Shown here: positions 18,555-28,124 of the stretch, one piece after another
How the letters are laid out: every line of letters starts with the position of its first letter
Numbering within the stretch: the first letter of the stretch is position 1
Source of the DNA: a virus
Reading direction: 5' to 3' (one strand)
Length of the DNA: 31,954 nt
Virus record (IMG/VR): IMGVR_UViG_3300033153_000640
Coordinates: 1 to 31,954 of that record
Program-made: the position numbers and the translations under genes
The notes under the pieces: generated by a model
What the model saw: only the letters and a program-made list of their open reading frames with translations
The model's database searches: none
What the model was told of the DNA's origin: nothing

Positions 18555-20778
18555 CTTATATACAGAATTAAAAGGAGTTATATCCAAGTCTGTTATATCT
18601 AATAAAAATAGAGGAAGAAGCTGGCTTTATGGGTATAATGCTAAATACGATGTTGTTGTTATTTCTAAAACAGGACAGATAGATAAGGTTATAGATATTA
18701 ATGGATTAAGGATAGCTTTACCTAAACCACCTAAAGATATATATAAAAGACACGCAGATAAAGAAGAGCAATATTGGGAGGCGGCTCCTATTGCTAAAGA
18801 GCTTAGTAGGATTAAATCTATTTTTCAATGGCACGAAACTCCTGATATATTTAAATCTCAATGGGTAGAATATATAGAAGAAGAGTTTGATAGAAGAGAG
18901 CAAGGGTATTGGTTTATGAATAAAGGAGTTCCTACTTATATTACAGGTACTCATTATATGTATTTGCAGTGGACTAAAATTGATGTAGGAAATCCAGATT
19001 TTAGAGAAGCTAATAGAATATTCTATATTTTTTGGGAGGCTTGCAAGGCGGATAAACGAAGTTTTGGAATGTGCTATTTAAAAATTAGACGTTCTGGGTT
19101 TTCTTTTATGAGTTCTTGCGAGGGCGTAAATCAAGCTACTATAACTAAAGATTCGCGTATAGGTATTTTATCAAAAACCGGATCGGACGCTAAGAAAATG
19201 TTTACCGACAAAGTGGTCCCTATTTCTAATAACTACCCATTCTTTTTCAAACCTATTCAAGATGGTATGGATAAACCTAAAACAGAATTAGCGTATAGAG
19301 TTCCAGCTTCTAAGATTACTAAAAAAAATATGCATAAAATATCTGACGAGGAATTAGAGGGGTTAGATACAACTATTGACTGGAAGAATACAGGAGATAA
19401 TAGTTATGACGGAGAAAAACTACAACTACTTTTGCATGATGAGAGTGGTAAGTGGGAAAAACCAGATAACATATTAAATAACTGGAGGGTAACTAAAACT
19501 TGTTTAAGATTAGGTAGTAAGATTATTGGTAAATGTATGATGGGGTCTACTTCTAATGCGTTAGATAAAGGGGGTTCTAATTTTAAAAAGTTATACGAAG
19601 ATTCTTTTCCTTCTAATCGAAATGCTAATGGTCAAACTAAAAGCGGATTATACTGCTTGTTTGTTCCTATGGAATGGAATTTTGAAGGTTATATTGATAG
19701 GTATGGGATGCCCGTGTTAAATACTCCACCATCTCCAGTAATAGGAATTGACGGAGAGGATATTGTAGTAGGGGCTGTAGATTATTGGGAAAATGAAGTA
19801 GACTCTTTATCTCAAGACCCAGATGCTTTAAATGAATTTTATAGACAGTTTCCTCGAACTGAGTCTCACGCTTTTAGGGATGAGAGTAAACAATCGTTGT
19901 TTAATTTAACTAAAATTTATCAACAGATAGATTATAATGACTCTTTAATTATGGACCATCATACTACTCGAGGTTCTTTTTATTGGGCAGATGGAATTAA
20001 AGATTCTAAAGTAATGTGGTCTCCTAATCGAAAAGGAAGATTTTTAGTTAGCTGGACTCCTAAAAAAGAATTACAGAATAATATAATTACAGAAAGGGGA
20101 ATAAAAAAACCAGGAAATGAACACTTAGGTTCATTTGGATGTGACTCTTATGATATATCGGGAGTAGTGGTAGGAAAGGGGTCTAACGGAGCTTTACACG
20201 GATTGACTAAATTTAATATGGATGAAGCTCCAAGTAATGAGTTTTTCTTAGAATACATAGCTCGACCACAAACCGCGGAGATATTTTTTGAAGAAGTGTT
20301 AATGGCATGTATATTTTATGGGATGCCTATTTTATGCGAGAACAATAAACCTCGTCTTTTGTATCATTTTAAAAACAGAGGGTATAGAGGTTTTTCTTTA
20401 AACCGCCCCGATAAAACTTATAATAAATTATCTAAAACAGAACGGGAGTTAGGAGGTATCCCAAACACCTCGGAAGACGTAAAACAATCTCATGCCTCAG
20501 CAATTGAATCTTATATAGAAAAATATGTAGGAATTGATTTTACTGGAGATTATAGAGATCAAGGGGACATGGGTGTAATGCACTTTGGTCGCACATTGGA
20601 AGACTGGGCTAAGTTTGATATTAGTAATAGAACCAAGTTTGATGCGGCTATTAGTTCTGGATTAGCTATTATGGCTAATCAGAAGCACTTATACACACCG
20701 TCTAAACAAAAATCAAAAATAAGTGTTAACTTTGCAAGATATAACAATACCAATACCCAAAGCCGAATAATCCGATGA
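18532..20778 (+). CDS. terL: terminase large subunit (748 aa)
   Basis: The packaging motor ATPase and nuclease. A deviant Walker A is KIRRSGFSF (184-192). Walker B is LQLLLHDES (297-305, with Asp303-Glu304), and the coupling motif is GKCMMGSTSN (333-342). FPRTESHAFRDES (440-452) is the conserved hinge. The RNase H-like nuclease has GCDSYD (Asp538) and LCENN (Glu603), then a C-terminal Asp region. It uses TTG as start within the 23-nt overlap with the 92-aa gene; no in-frame ATG exists near. Length (748) is larger than usual (450-650) because of an N-terminal extension of about 100 residues, as in crAss-like and flavobacterial phages. Stop overlaps the portal start (ATGA). Confidence 0.92.
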   Translation: MRKEIQNNLYTELKGVISKSVISNKNRGRSWLYGYNAKYDVVVISKTGQIDKVIDINGLRIALPKPPKDIYKRHADKEEQYWEAAPIAKELSRIKSIFQWHETPDIFKSQWVEYIEEEFDRREQGYWFMNKGVPTYITGTHYMYLQWTKIDVGNPDFREANRIFYIFWEACKADKRSFGMCYLKIRRSGFSFMSSCEGVNQATITKDSRIGILSKTGSDAKKMFTDKVVPISNNYPFFFKPIQDGMDKPKTELAYRVPASKITKKNMHKISDEELEGLDTTIDWKNTGDNSYDGEKLQLLLHDESGKWEKPDNILNNWRVTKTCLRLGSKIIGKCMMGSTSNALDKGGSNFKKLYEDSFPSNRNANGQTKSGLYCLFVPMEWNFEGYIDRYGMPVLNTPPSPVIGIDGEDIVVGAVDYWENEVDSLSQDPDALNEFYRQFPRTESHAFRDESKQSLFNLTKIYQQIDYNDSLIMDHHTTRGSFYWADGIKDSKVMWSPNRKGRFLVSWTPKKELQNNIITERGIKKPGNEHLGSFGCDSYDISGVVVGKGSNGALHGLTKFNMDEAPSNEFFLEYIARPQTAEIFFEEVLMACIFYGMPILCENNKPRLLYHFKNRGYRGFSLNRPDKTYNKLSKTERELGGIPNTSEDVKQSHASAIESYIEKYVGIDFTGDYRDQGDMGVMHFGRTLEDWAKFDISNRTKFDAAISSGLAIMANQKHLYTPSKQKSKISVNFARYNNTNTQSRIIR

Positions 20779-23210
20779 AAAATGTAAAAATAGATATCAA
20801 TGCTGCTGCTTTTCCCGACCAATTTGTTTCAGACAGCGAAAAGAAGACAGAAGAGTTTGGACTGCAAGTAGGACAAGCTATACAATACGAATGGTTCAGG
20901 AAAGACGGATATAATTGTAGGTTCTATAATCAGTGGGCAGAATTTCATAGACTACGTTTATATGCGAGAGGAGAACAATCTGTTGCTAAATATAAAGATG
21001 AGTTATCAATAGATGGGGACTTGTCTTATTTAAATTTAGACTGGACTCCTGTTCCTATCATCCCTAAATTTGTAGATATAGTTGTAAATGGAATGGCTGA
21101 CAGAATGTTTGATGTAAACTGTGTAGCTATGGATGCTATGTCGGCAGAAAAAAGAAACGAGTTTCAGCGAGAGGTAGAAAAGAATGTGGTAGCGAAAGAT
21201 TTATTTTTACAAATAGAAAAAGACTTTCAGGTTCCTATGTTTTCTCAGGACCCTAAAAATTTACCAGAGTCTGACGCTGAGATGGAGTTATATATGCAGT
21301 TAAACTACAAGCCTGGAATTGAGATTGCTAATGAGATTGCTATTAATACTATGATGGAGGAAAACCATTATAACGACACTCGTAAACGTGTGGATTATGA
21401 TATAACTACTTTAGGAATAGGTATTACTAAACACATGTTCCAGAAAGGTGATGGTATAAGAGTAGAATATGTAGACCCAGCCAATGTTGTTTATAGCTAT
21501 ACTGAGGACCCATACTTTAAAGATACTTTTTATTGGGGAGAAATAAAAACAGTTCCTATCGGGGAGTTGGTAAAAATAGATCCTGAGATTACTAACGAAG
21601 AGATGGAGGAAATTTCTAAGTATAGTCAAGCTTGGTATGATTATTATAATGTAGCGGCTATGTACGAGAACAGTATGTTTGCTCGAGACACATGTACATT
21701 ACTCTACTTTAATTACAAAACTACTAACACTTTTGTGTATAAGAAAAAACAAGTGGCGGAAGGTACGTTTAAGACAGTGCAAAAAGACGACCAGTTTAAC
21801 CCTCCTCCAGAGATGATGGAAGAAGGTAAGTTTGAAAGAGTAGAAAAAAAGATTGATGTATGGTATGAAGGAGTAATGGTTATGGGTACGAATATTATTT
21901 TAGAATGGAAAATGATGGAGAATATGGTGAGGCCTAATTCTGCCAACCAATTTGCAATGCCTAATTATGTAGCCTGTGCTCCTAAGTTATATAAAGGAAC
22001 GTTAGAATCTTTAGTAAGAAGAATGATTCCTTTTGCGGACCTTATACAATTAACTCATTTAAAAATACAACAAGTTGTTTCTAAAGTTGTTCCAGATGGG
22101 GTATTTATTGACGCGGACGGATTAAGCGAAGTTGATTTAGGAACTGGAGCTGCATATAATCCAGAGGATGCGTTGAGGTTATATTTCCAGACTGGTAGTG
22201 TAGTAGGAAGAAGTTATACTCAGGATGGAGAATTTAATAATGCCAGACAGCCTATTAGTCAATTAACATCAAGTAGTGGGCAAAGTAAAATGCAGATGTT
22301 GGTAGGTAATTATAATCATTACTTAGGAATGTTAAGGCAGGTAACAGGATTAAATGAAGCTCGAGATGCCTCTACTCCGGACCCTAATTCTTTAGTGGGG
22401 ATTCAAAAGTTAGCTGCTTTAAATTCTAATGTAGCTACTCGACATATATTAAATGCAAGTTTATATATAACTAAAACATTAGCGGAATGTTTATCTATAA
22501 GAACTGCAGATATTTTAGAGTATGCGGATTTTAAAGACGAGTTTGCTATGCAGATAGGTAAATATAATATGGGAATACTGGAGGAGATTAAAAATTTATA
22601 CCTATATGACTTTGGTATATTTATAGAAATGTCTCCGGATGAAGAGGAGAAACAACAACTCGAAGCTAACATTCAGATGGCTCTTCAACAACAAGGAATT
22701 GATTTAGAGGATGCTATTGATATTAGAACTATTAATAATTTAAAATTAGCTAATCAACTTCTGAAAGTTAAAAGAAAACAAAGTGCTGCCGAGAAACAAG
22801 CGCAAGAGCAACAAAAACAAGCTATGCAAGGTCAGCAACAACAACAGTTGCAACAACAAGCGGCTCAAGCTAAAATGCAACAAACTCAAGCCGAGATACA
22901 AGCTAAAATACAAATTAAACAAGCAGAGATTGCTTTTGAGATTGAAAAGCAAAATAATGAAGCTCAGTTAAAACGTAGATTAATGGATGCTGAATTTAAT
23001 TACAATATGCAGCTTAGAGGTCAAGAGCAACAACAGATAGATATGCGAGAAGAAAGAAAAGAAAAAGGTAAATCTCAAAGAATTGCTGAAGGTAATACTC
23101 AGCAGTCTAAAATGATTGAACAACGTAAAAGAAACTTACCAGCTATGAACTTTGAATCTAACGAAGACAGTTTAGATGGATTTGACTTAGCTGAATTTAA
23201 TCCAAGATAA
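20775..23210 (+). CDS. portal protein (811 aa)
   Basis: Forms the dodecameric DNA gate at one capsid vertex. The position after terL with ATGA overlap, the length and the central text FVDIVVNGMADRMF, RMIPFADLIQLTHLKIQQVVSK, then MLRQVTGLNEARDASTPDP with SLVGIQKLAALNSNVATRHI, are typical of portals in large Bacteroidota podoviruses. The C-terminal 160 residues are a Gln/Lys-rich coiled coil (about 660-770, with poly-Gln runs), corresponding to the barrel or a DNA-contacting tail. It ends with acidic DSLDGFDLAEFNPR. Confidence 0.88.
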   Translation: MKNVKIDINAAAFPDQFVSDSEKKTEEFGLQVGQAIQYEWFRKDGYNCRFYNQWAEFHRLRLYARGEQSVAKYKDELSIDGDLSYLNLDWTPVPIIPKFVDIVVNGMADRMFDVNCVAMDAMSAEKRNEFQREVEKNVVAKDLFLQIEKDFQVPMFSQDPKNLPESDAEMELYMQLNYKPGIEIANEIAINTMMEENHYNDTRKRVDYDITTLGIGITKHMFQKGDGIRVEYVDPANVVYSYTEDPYFKDTFYWGEIKTVPIGELVKIDPEITNEEMEEISKYSQAWYDYYNVAAMYENSMFARDTCTLLYFNYKTTNTFVYKKKQVAEGTFKTVQKDDQFNPPPEMMEEGKFERVEKKIDVWYEGVMVMGTNIILEWKMMENMVRPNSANQFAMPNYVACAPKLYKGTLESLVRRMIPFADLIQLTHLKIQQVVSKVVPDGVFIDADGLSEVDLGTGAAYNPEDALRLYFQTGSVVGRSYTQDGEFNNARQPISQLTSSSGQSKMQMLVGNYNHYLGMLRQVTGLNEARDASTPDPNSLVGIQKLAALNSNVATRHILNASLYITKTLAECLSIRTADILEYADFKDEFAMQIGKYNMGILEEIKNLYLYDFGIFIEMSPDEEEKQQLEANIQMALQQQGIDLEDAIDIRTINNLKLANQLLKVKRKQSAAEKQAQEQQKQAMQGQQQQQLQQQAAQAKMQQTQAEIQAKIQIKQAEIAFEIEKQNNEAQLKRRLMDAEFNYNMQLRGQEQQQIDMREERKEKGKSQRIAEGNTQQSKMIEQRKRNLPAMNFESNEDSLDGFDLAEFNPR

Positions 23211-23239
23211 TTGGCTTAAAAATATAATAAAATTAGTAT

Positions 23240-23247
23240 TAACTTTG
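23240..23247 (+). promoter_or_regulatory. TAACTTTG promoter for scaffold/capsid unit
   Basis: TAACTTTG fits TAnnTTTG and is 21 nt before the scaffold ATG. It lies in a 57-nt gap, giving the highly expressed capsid genes their own start. Confidence 0.6.
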
Positions 23248-23267
23248 TAAAAATTAAATTAAATAAA

Positions 23268-24428
23268 ATGGAAGAGAATAAATTTACAGTAAAAGACGTA
23301 TCGGGAGCTGAAAAATCCAAAGTAGAAGTAGAAGAAAAATTACTTAAGGAACATGAAGAAAAATTCCAAGATACAGAAAGTAACCCTAACGTGGAGCGAG
23401 TGGATACAAGCTCTACGAGTGCCGAAACCATTCCGGAACAAAAAGAAGTACAATCGGAAGGAGAAGCACAAGAAGAAACTCCCGCACCAGAGTTAAATGA
23501 TGCAGAAGTTCTTTCTTATATTAAAAAAAGATATGATAAAGATATCGAATCGGTAGATCAATTATTTGATGCGAAAGAAACAAATGAAGACTTACCAGAA
23601 GATGTAGCGGCATATTTTAAATATAAAAAAGAAACAGGTCGAGGTATCAATGACTTTGTAGAATTACAAAAAGACTACGAAGAAATGGACGGAGACAAAG
23701 TGCTAACAGCTTACTATAAAACCACTGAAGAAGGTTTAGATAGTGAGGATATTCAAGATATCATTGAGGATAAATTTTCTTACGATGAAGATTTGGACGA
23801 ACCAAAAGATATTAAGAAAAAGCAGTTAGCTAAAAAAAGAGAACTTGTTAAAGCTAAAAAGTTTCTAACTGAACAGCGAGACAAATATAAAGCTCCTCTT
23901 GGGTCAAGCGGGGGTGGATTGTCAGCCGATGAGAAGAAAGAGATAGAAGGCTATAAAAGTTATATAGAGGAATCGAAAAGTGCACAGGAAGCGCAGAAAA
24001 AAAGGTACGATTATTTTGTAAATAAAACCAACGAGGTTTTTAACGATGAGTTCAAAGGTTTTGAGTTCAATATCGGAGACAAAAATTTTACCTTCAAGCC
24101 GGGTGATAGAGATGAGTTAAAAAGTAAACAGTCTGATGTTAATAATTTCGTGGGTAAATTCATGGATAAAGAAAGCGGACTAATGACTGACCCTCAAGGA
24201 TATCATAAAGCTATGTCTGTAGCGATGAATTTAGACAAGTTTGCTGAATTTTGTTACAATCAAGGAATGACCGCAGCTGTAGATGATGTTACTAAGAAGT
24301 CAAAAAACATTAATATGGATATGCGTAAAACTCCACAAAGTTTCAGTAAAGATGGTTTAAAGATTAGATCGGTAGGCGACTCAAGCAGTGGAAAAGGACT
24401 CAAAATTAGAAGTATAAAAAAAGTATAA
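23268..24428 (+). CDS. head scaffolding protein (386 aa)
   Basis: An acidic, Glu/Lys-rich, mainly helical protein placed directly before the major capsid gene (19 nt). The N-terminal 80 residues are low-complexity and acidic. A helical middle (about 160-250) includes a predicted coiled coil (DIKKKQLAKKRELVKAKKFL). The C-terminus is small and basic (KTPQSFSKDGLKIRSVGDSS, then KGLKIRSIKKV, a near repeat), as expected for the capsid-binding end of scaffolds. No protease motif was seen. Confidence 0.8.
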   Translation: MEENKFTVKDVSGAEKSKVEVEEKLLKEHEEKFQDTESNPNVERVDTSSTSAETIPEQKEVQSEGEAQEETPAPELNDAEVLSYIKKRYDKDIESVDQLFDAKETNEDLPEDVAAYFKYKKETGRGINDFVELQKDYEEMDGDKVLTAYYKTTEEGLDSEDIQDIIEDKFSYDEDLDEPKDIKKKQLAKKRELVKAKKFLTEQRDKYKAPLGSSGGGLSADEKKEIEGYKSYIEESKSAQEAQKKRYDYFVNKTNEVFNDEFKGFEFNIGDKNFTFKPGDRDELKSKQSDVNNFVGKFMDKESGLMTDPQGYHKAMSVAMNLDKFAEFCYNQGMTAAVDDVTKKSKNINMDMRKTPQSFSKDGLKIRSVGDSSSGKGLKIRSIKKV

Positions 24429-24447
24429 TTAAAAAAATTTAGAAATT

Positions 24448-25896
24448 ATGGCAGTATTAGGAACACCAGGCTTTGATTTGCAACCAAGTGCGCAGCAAGT
24501 CGCTTTAGCCTCAAACTACCTAACTAACTTTAATTTTTTGAATCAGTATCTTCCTGATACTTATGAAAAAGAATTTGAGCGTTATGGTAACAGAACAGTA
24601 GCATCATTCTTAAGAATGGTAGGCGCTGAAATGCCTTCAAACTCAGACCTTATAAAATGGGCTGAACAAGGAAGGTTGCACACTAAATATACAGCGTGTA
24701 CGTTAGCTACCTACACAGGTGCGGAAACTACACAAACTATTACAATCCCTACAGCACAGGTTAATCCAGCTTCTCCTCCAGCATCATCAGCTCCGGCTAA
24801 TGGTTTTGCAGCTATCAGAGTAGGTCAAACTATTATGATATCTGATGAGACAGCAGGTTCAACTTTAAGTAATAAAGCGATTGTAACAGCTAATTCAGGA
24901 GCAGGTGCTCCATTCTCTATAACAGTAGCTTACTACGAAGCAACACAAGCAGCTTATGCAGCAGCTTCAACTGTAAGTGTATTTGTTTATGGGTCTGAAT
25001 TTGCTAAAGGTCAGCCAGGTATGGTTGGTTCATTAGAGTCTCAAGACTTTATATTCGAAAACTCTCCAATCATCATTAAGGATACTTATGAAGTAAGTGG
25101 TTCTGACATGGCACAAATTGGATGGGTAGAGATAAGTACAGAAAACGGAGGTACAGGATACCTTTGGTACTTAAAGTCTGAGCACGAAACAAGACTTCGT
25201 TTTGAAGACTATCTTGAAACAGCAATGGTTGAAGCAGTTCCAGCAGTAGCAGGTTCTGGTGCAGCAGCGGCTGTAGCTCCAGTAGGAAACAAAGGTTCTG
25301 AAGGAGTTTTCCATGTAGTTAACACGCGAGGAAATGTATGGAGTGGTGGTAACCCAGTTGCTCTTGCAGGTTTTGATTCAGTAATCCAAAGATTAGATAA
25401 GCAAGGAGCTATTGAAGAAAATGTTATTTTCGTAAATAGAGATTTCTCATTTGACATTGACGATATGTTAGCGGCACAAAACTCTTATGGAGCGGGTGGT
25501 ACTTCGTATGGTTTATTTGATAATGATGAAGATATGGCTCTTAACTTAGGATTCACAGGATTCCGTAGAGGTTATGACTTCTATAAGTCGGACTGGAAAT
25601 ACTTAAACGATCCTACTATGAGAGGTGGTTTAACAGGTGGTGCAATCAACGGGCTTTTAGTTCCTGCTGGTTCAACTACAGTTTATGACCAAATCTTAGG
25701 TAAGAACGCTAAGAGACCATTCTTACATGTTAGATATAGAGCTTCTGAAACTGAAGATAGACGTTACAAAACTTGGATCACTGGTTCTGCTGGTGGAGCG
25801 AGAACGTCTGATATAGACAAGATGCAAGTTAACTTCTTATCTGAAAGAGCTTGTTGTACTTTAGGTGCAAACAACTTCTTCTTATTTAGAGACTAA
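24448..25896 (+). CDS. major capsid protein (482 aa)
   Basis: The most abundant virion protein, presumably HK97-fold. Evidence is order (portal-scaffold-MCP), length, an upstream promoter and a strong terminator directly after, plus the sequence itself. The N-terminal arm has NYLTNFNFLNQYLPDTYEKE, and the E-loop region contains ERYGNRTVASFLRMVGAEMPSN. A P-domain/spine part has DYLETAMVEAVPAV, and the C-terminal core has VNFLSERACCTLGANNFFLFRD. Residues about 95-183 look like an inserted beta-domain (AIRVGQTIMISDE ... ITVAYYEATQ) of the type repeated in other virion proteins here. Codon use is the least AT-extreme of the window, consistent with high expression. Confidence 0.9.
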   Translation: MAVLGTPGFDLQPSAQQVALASNYLTNFNFLNQYLPDTYEKEFERYGNRTVASFLRMVGAEMPSNSDLIKWAEQGRLHTKYTACTLATYTGAETTQTITIPTAQVNPASPPASSAPANGFAAIRVGQTIMISDETAGSTLSNKAIVTANSGAGAPFSITVAYYEATQAAYAAASTVSVFVYGSEFAKGQPGMVGSLESQDFIFENSPIIIKDTYEVSGSDMAQIGWVEISTENGGTGYLWYLKSEHETRLRFEDYLETAMVEAVPAVAGSGAAAAVAPVGNKGSEGVFHVVNTRGNVWSGGNPVALAGFDSVIQRLDKQGAIEENVIFVNRDFSFDIDDMLAAQNSYGAGGTSYGLFDNDEDMALNLGFTGFRRGYDFYKSDWKYLNDPTMRGGLTGGAINGLLVPAGSTTVYDQILGKNAKRPFLHVRYRASETEDRRYKTWITGSAGGARTSDIDKMQVNFLSERACCTLGANNFFLFRD

Positions 25897-25913
25897 TAAG
25901 TATCATTAATTTA

Positions 25914-25943
25914 GGGGAGGATTAACCTCCTCCCCTTTTTTTT
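25914..25943 (+). terminator. strong rho-independent terminator after capsid gene
   Basis: Perfect 8-bp stem GGGGAGGA / TCCTCCCC with loop TTAACC, followed by eight T. Confidence 0.93.
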
Positions 25944-25966
25944 AACTTTAATTAAATTATAATAAA

Positions 25967-26764
25967 ATGAAAAAAAGAAACACAACTGCTGTTGCTAAAC
26001 AGTATAGATTAAAAAGAAACGTAGCGCCATTAGCGTTTATGTTATCTTCCCACAACAATAAAAGAACACCATTACTTTATTTTGATGAAGATAAAGGTGT
26101 AAACCGAGCTTTACGTTATGCTCGAAACCAAAAAAGCCCTTTTGAAGACGAGCAAGATGGAAATGCTATTTTAGAACCTATTGTATTTGAAGATGGGTTT
26201 TTAAATGTTGATAGAGGAAACCAAGTTCTTCAAGAGTTCTTATATTACCACCCACAAAACGGGCATGTATTTGAGGAAATTAATAAAGCTAAAGATGCAG
26301 CTGAAGAATTAGAATATGAGGAAATTATTTTAGACGCTCAAATTTTAGCTAAAGATTTAGATTTAACTACTTTAGAAAGTTTATCGAGAGTTCTGTTTGG
26401 GGCGGCTGCAGATAAAAGAAGCACATCTGAATTAAGAAGAGACATGTTGATATTCTCTCGAGAAAATCCTGGAGAATTTATTGATATGCTAAACGATCCT
26501 TCTTTACAGGTTTATGATGATGTGGCTAAGTTTTTTGGAGCAGGCTTATTGTCTACACGAAATAAAAATAGAGACGTGTATTTTAATTTACCTACCAACA
26601 AAACTAAAATGCTAACTATTCCATACGGAGAAGACGCTGAAGATATTGTCGCTTCGTATATGCAAACGGATGAGGGTGTTGAAACTTATAAGCTTTTAAA
26701 TCGTATGTTAAAAGGCGATAAGAAAAAACCTCAAAAAAAGAAGTCTGAGAAAGACGAAGAGTAA
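25967..26764 (+). CDS. head/neck-region structural or assembly protein (265 aa)
   Basis: Unrecognised. The N-terminus is basic (MKKRNTTAVAKQYRLKRN). The middle is an acidic helical region (INKAKDAAEELEYEEIILDAQILAKDLDL), then LFGAAADKRSTSELRRDMLIFSRENPGEF. The last 20 residues are a charged linker (KGDKKKPQKKKSEKDEE). The linker-like end followed in phase by another open frame (26765-26968) is odd. By place after the capsid gene it may be a neck, assembly-chaperone or capsid-associated protein. Confidence 0.75.
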   Translation: MKKRNTTAVAKQYRLKRNVAPLAFMLSSHNNKRTPLLYFDEDKGVNRALRYARNQKSPFEDEQDGNAILEPIVFEDGFLNVDRGNQVLQEFLYYHPQNGHVFEEINKAKDAAEELEYEEIILDAQILAKDLDLTTLESLSRVLFGAAADKRSTSELRRDMLIFSRENPGEFIDMLNDPSLQVYDDVAKFFGAGLLSTRNKNRDVYFNLPTNKTKMLTIPYGEDAEDIVASYMQTDEGVETYKLLNRMLKGDKKKPQKKKSEKDEE

Positions 26765-26968
26765 GCCGCTGGGTCTATTGTTTCTTATCATTACAAAGGA
26801 ACTTCTTCTGTATTAGCTATAGCTGTGCAGTTAGGCGAACAAGAAGGTCTTAAGGAGACTATTAACCGAGCAATTGTTGCGGCTATAAAAGGAGGGGAGC
26901 AACAACAATTTTATCCTGTTGAAATTTACACCAGCAATTCTGGGGGTCTATTAGGAGGTTGGGTCTAA
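26765..26968 (+). CDS. open frame in phase behind a stop codon, no standard start (67 codons)
   Basis: Directly after the TAA of the 265-aa gene the same frame stays open for 67 codons and ends at TAA 26966-26968. The sequence is protein-like (AAGSIVSYHYKGTSSVLAIAV, then GEQEGLKETINRAIVAAIKG, FYPVEIYTSNSGGLLGGWV), balanced in composition and unlike random AT-rich DNA. The first ordinary start codon in frame is a GTG at codon 21; ATT occurs at codon 5. Options are stop-codon readthrough giving a 333-aa form, a non-standard ATT start, a recent nonsense change or a sequencing error. The Lys-rich end of the upstream protein would make a natural linker. Confidence 0.45.
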   Translation, partial: AAGSIVSYHYKGTSSVLAIAVQLGEQEGLKETINRAIVAAIKGGEQQQFYPVEIYTSNSGGLLGGWV

Positions 26969-26989
26969 AATTCTTATTTCTTTTTTACT

Positions 26990-26997
26990 TATCTTTG
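26990..26997 (+). promoter_or_regulatory. TATCTTTG promoter
   Basis: Exact octamer 30 nt before the ATG at 27027. Confidence 0.72.
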
Positions 26998-27026
26998 CGC
27001 TTTATTAACCATTAAAATTATTAATT

Positions 27027-27302
27027 ATGGACAAATTTTTAGACACTCCGGTAACGGGAGAAACAAACATGCTCATCAGTTGTTCTGATGTGATTGCAGT
27101 TACAAAAACATCTACAACGAAAACAACAATCACTTACAATAGTGGTAACACTGCTGAACTTGAACACGCTGCAGAAGCTTTCGTTAATGAAATGAGAGAT
27201 GATGTACAAAACGCTATGGAAGAAGCTTTAAAAACTTCTTGGACTGATGTTGCATTTGCATGGGTTCCAGCTAAAGCGGTTAGTGCAGTAGTAATAGCCT
27301 AA
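27027..27302 (+). CDS. small virion-associated protein (91 aa)
   Basis: An N-terminal beta part (TGETNMLISCSDVIAVTKTSTTKTTITYNSG) is followed by a long helix (ELEHAAEAFVNEMRDDVQNAMEEALKTSW) and a hydrophobic end (VPAKAVSAVVIA). No recognised family; similar small beta-plus-helix proteins in marine phages accompany capsid genes. It is followed after 5 nt by the 264-aa gene, in the same short unit closed by a terminator. Bases 27063-27079 hold a perfect CATCAG/CTGATG hairpin inside the coding region. Confidence 0.72.
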   Translation: MDKFLDTPVTGETNMLISCSDVIAVTKTSTTKTTITYNSGNTAELEHAAEAFVNEMRDDVQNAMEEALKTSWTDVAFAWVPAKAVSAVVIA

Positions 27303-27307
27303 GTAAG

Positions 27308-28102
27308 ATGGAGAGATATATTAATGTACCTATACAAATGTACCCGGGATCGACAGCAACAAATGCAGCTGCTGTGGATTCAGGTACAACAAGTGCTGCT
27401 ACAGAAGGAAAACTAACTGAAGCAGGTCAAAACTTTACAACTACAGTTAATGTAGGAGATTATGCTGTTATTACAACCGCAGTAGGAGCTTACGCTAAAA
27501 GAAGCTGGGCTTTAGTAACAGCGGTAGATAGCGATACTGTTTTAAGTATTAAAGGACCAGCAGTTGCAGCTACAGGGACAGGAGGTTTATCTGCTTCTGG
27601 AACAGCTTATTCTATTATAGCAGCGGCAGACGCTTCTAAATGTGTATTGTCAGGAGCTACTTTTACAGAGAATGTATCTGTAGGGGATTTAGTTTGTAAT
27701 GTTACTTCTAATGAAAACTATATAATAGCTGAAGTTGCAGATGATACTACTCTTGTTTTGACAGGAATTACTTTTGGTATTCTTAATGGAGATGACTTTT
27801 TTATCTTATCCGATAAAGGGGCTCATGGTAAGAACCAGGTGAGATTAGATAACGCTACTGAAATTAGAGGTAACGTTGCTGATGGAGAAGTAACAGTTCA
27901 TTATAAAAGAGGAGCTACCAGCCAAAAATTAGTTATCGCTATGGGAGATGCTGTAAGTGATGATGCTTACTTTATTAAGTTTAAAGAAGTGGCATTAGAA
28001 TGTATGAAGTCTCAATGGCAAGTTAACACTGAAGATATGCCTTTAACGGTATCCAGTGGTACTCAAGGGGTTCAATGGGCAGCATCATTTACTTGGTCAT
28101 AA
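27308..28102 (+). CDS. beta-rich virion protein with two repeated domains (264 aa)
   Basis: Two copies of the short beta-domain common in this phage. Copy 1 is residues about 36-104 (AGQNFTTTVNVGDYAVITT ... ALVTAVDSDTVLSIK). Copy 2 is residues about 113-168 (SGATFTENVSVGDLVCNV ... IIAEVADDTTLVLTG). The C-terminus (VRLDNATEIRGNVADGEVTV ... MPLTVSSGTQGVQWAASFTWS) is a further beta unit. Likely a capsid decoration or tail component; function inferred from fold and place. Confidence 0.7.
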   Translation: MERYINVPIQMYPGSTATNAAAVDSGTTSAATEGKLTEAGQNFTTTVNVGDYAVITTAVGAYAKRSWALVTAVDSDTVLSIKGPAVAATGTGGLSASGTAYSIIAAADASKCVLSGATFTENVSVGDLVCNVTSNENYIIAEVADDTTLVLTGITFGILNGDDFFILSDKGAHGKNQVRLDNATEIRGNVADGEVTVHYKRGATSQKLVIAMGDAVSDDAYFIKFKEVALECMKSQWQVNTEDMPLTVSSGTQGVQWAASFTWS

Positions 28103-28124
28103 GTTGATATTGACATTTTAAAAG

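Noticed and set aside
24841-24870. CTGATGAGAC in the capsid gene as a hammerhead core
   Set aside because: No GAAA follows after a stem and no stem III exists; the bases simply encode SDETAGS.
26720-26764. Programmed -1 or +1 frameshift at the A-rich end of the 265-aa gene
   Set aside because: The -1 frame stops within a few codons. The +1 frame runs about 25 codons into a stop and does not lead to the 67-codon frame, which is in phase with the original.
27063-27079. Third hammerhead candidate with CATCAG-TTGTT-CTGATG
   Set aside because: It contains a CTGATG on both strands but no GAAA, no stem II closing into it and no cleavage triplet. It is a coding-region hairpin.
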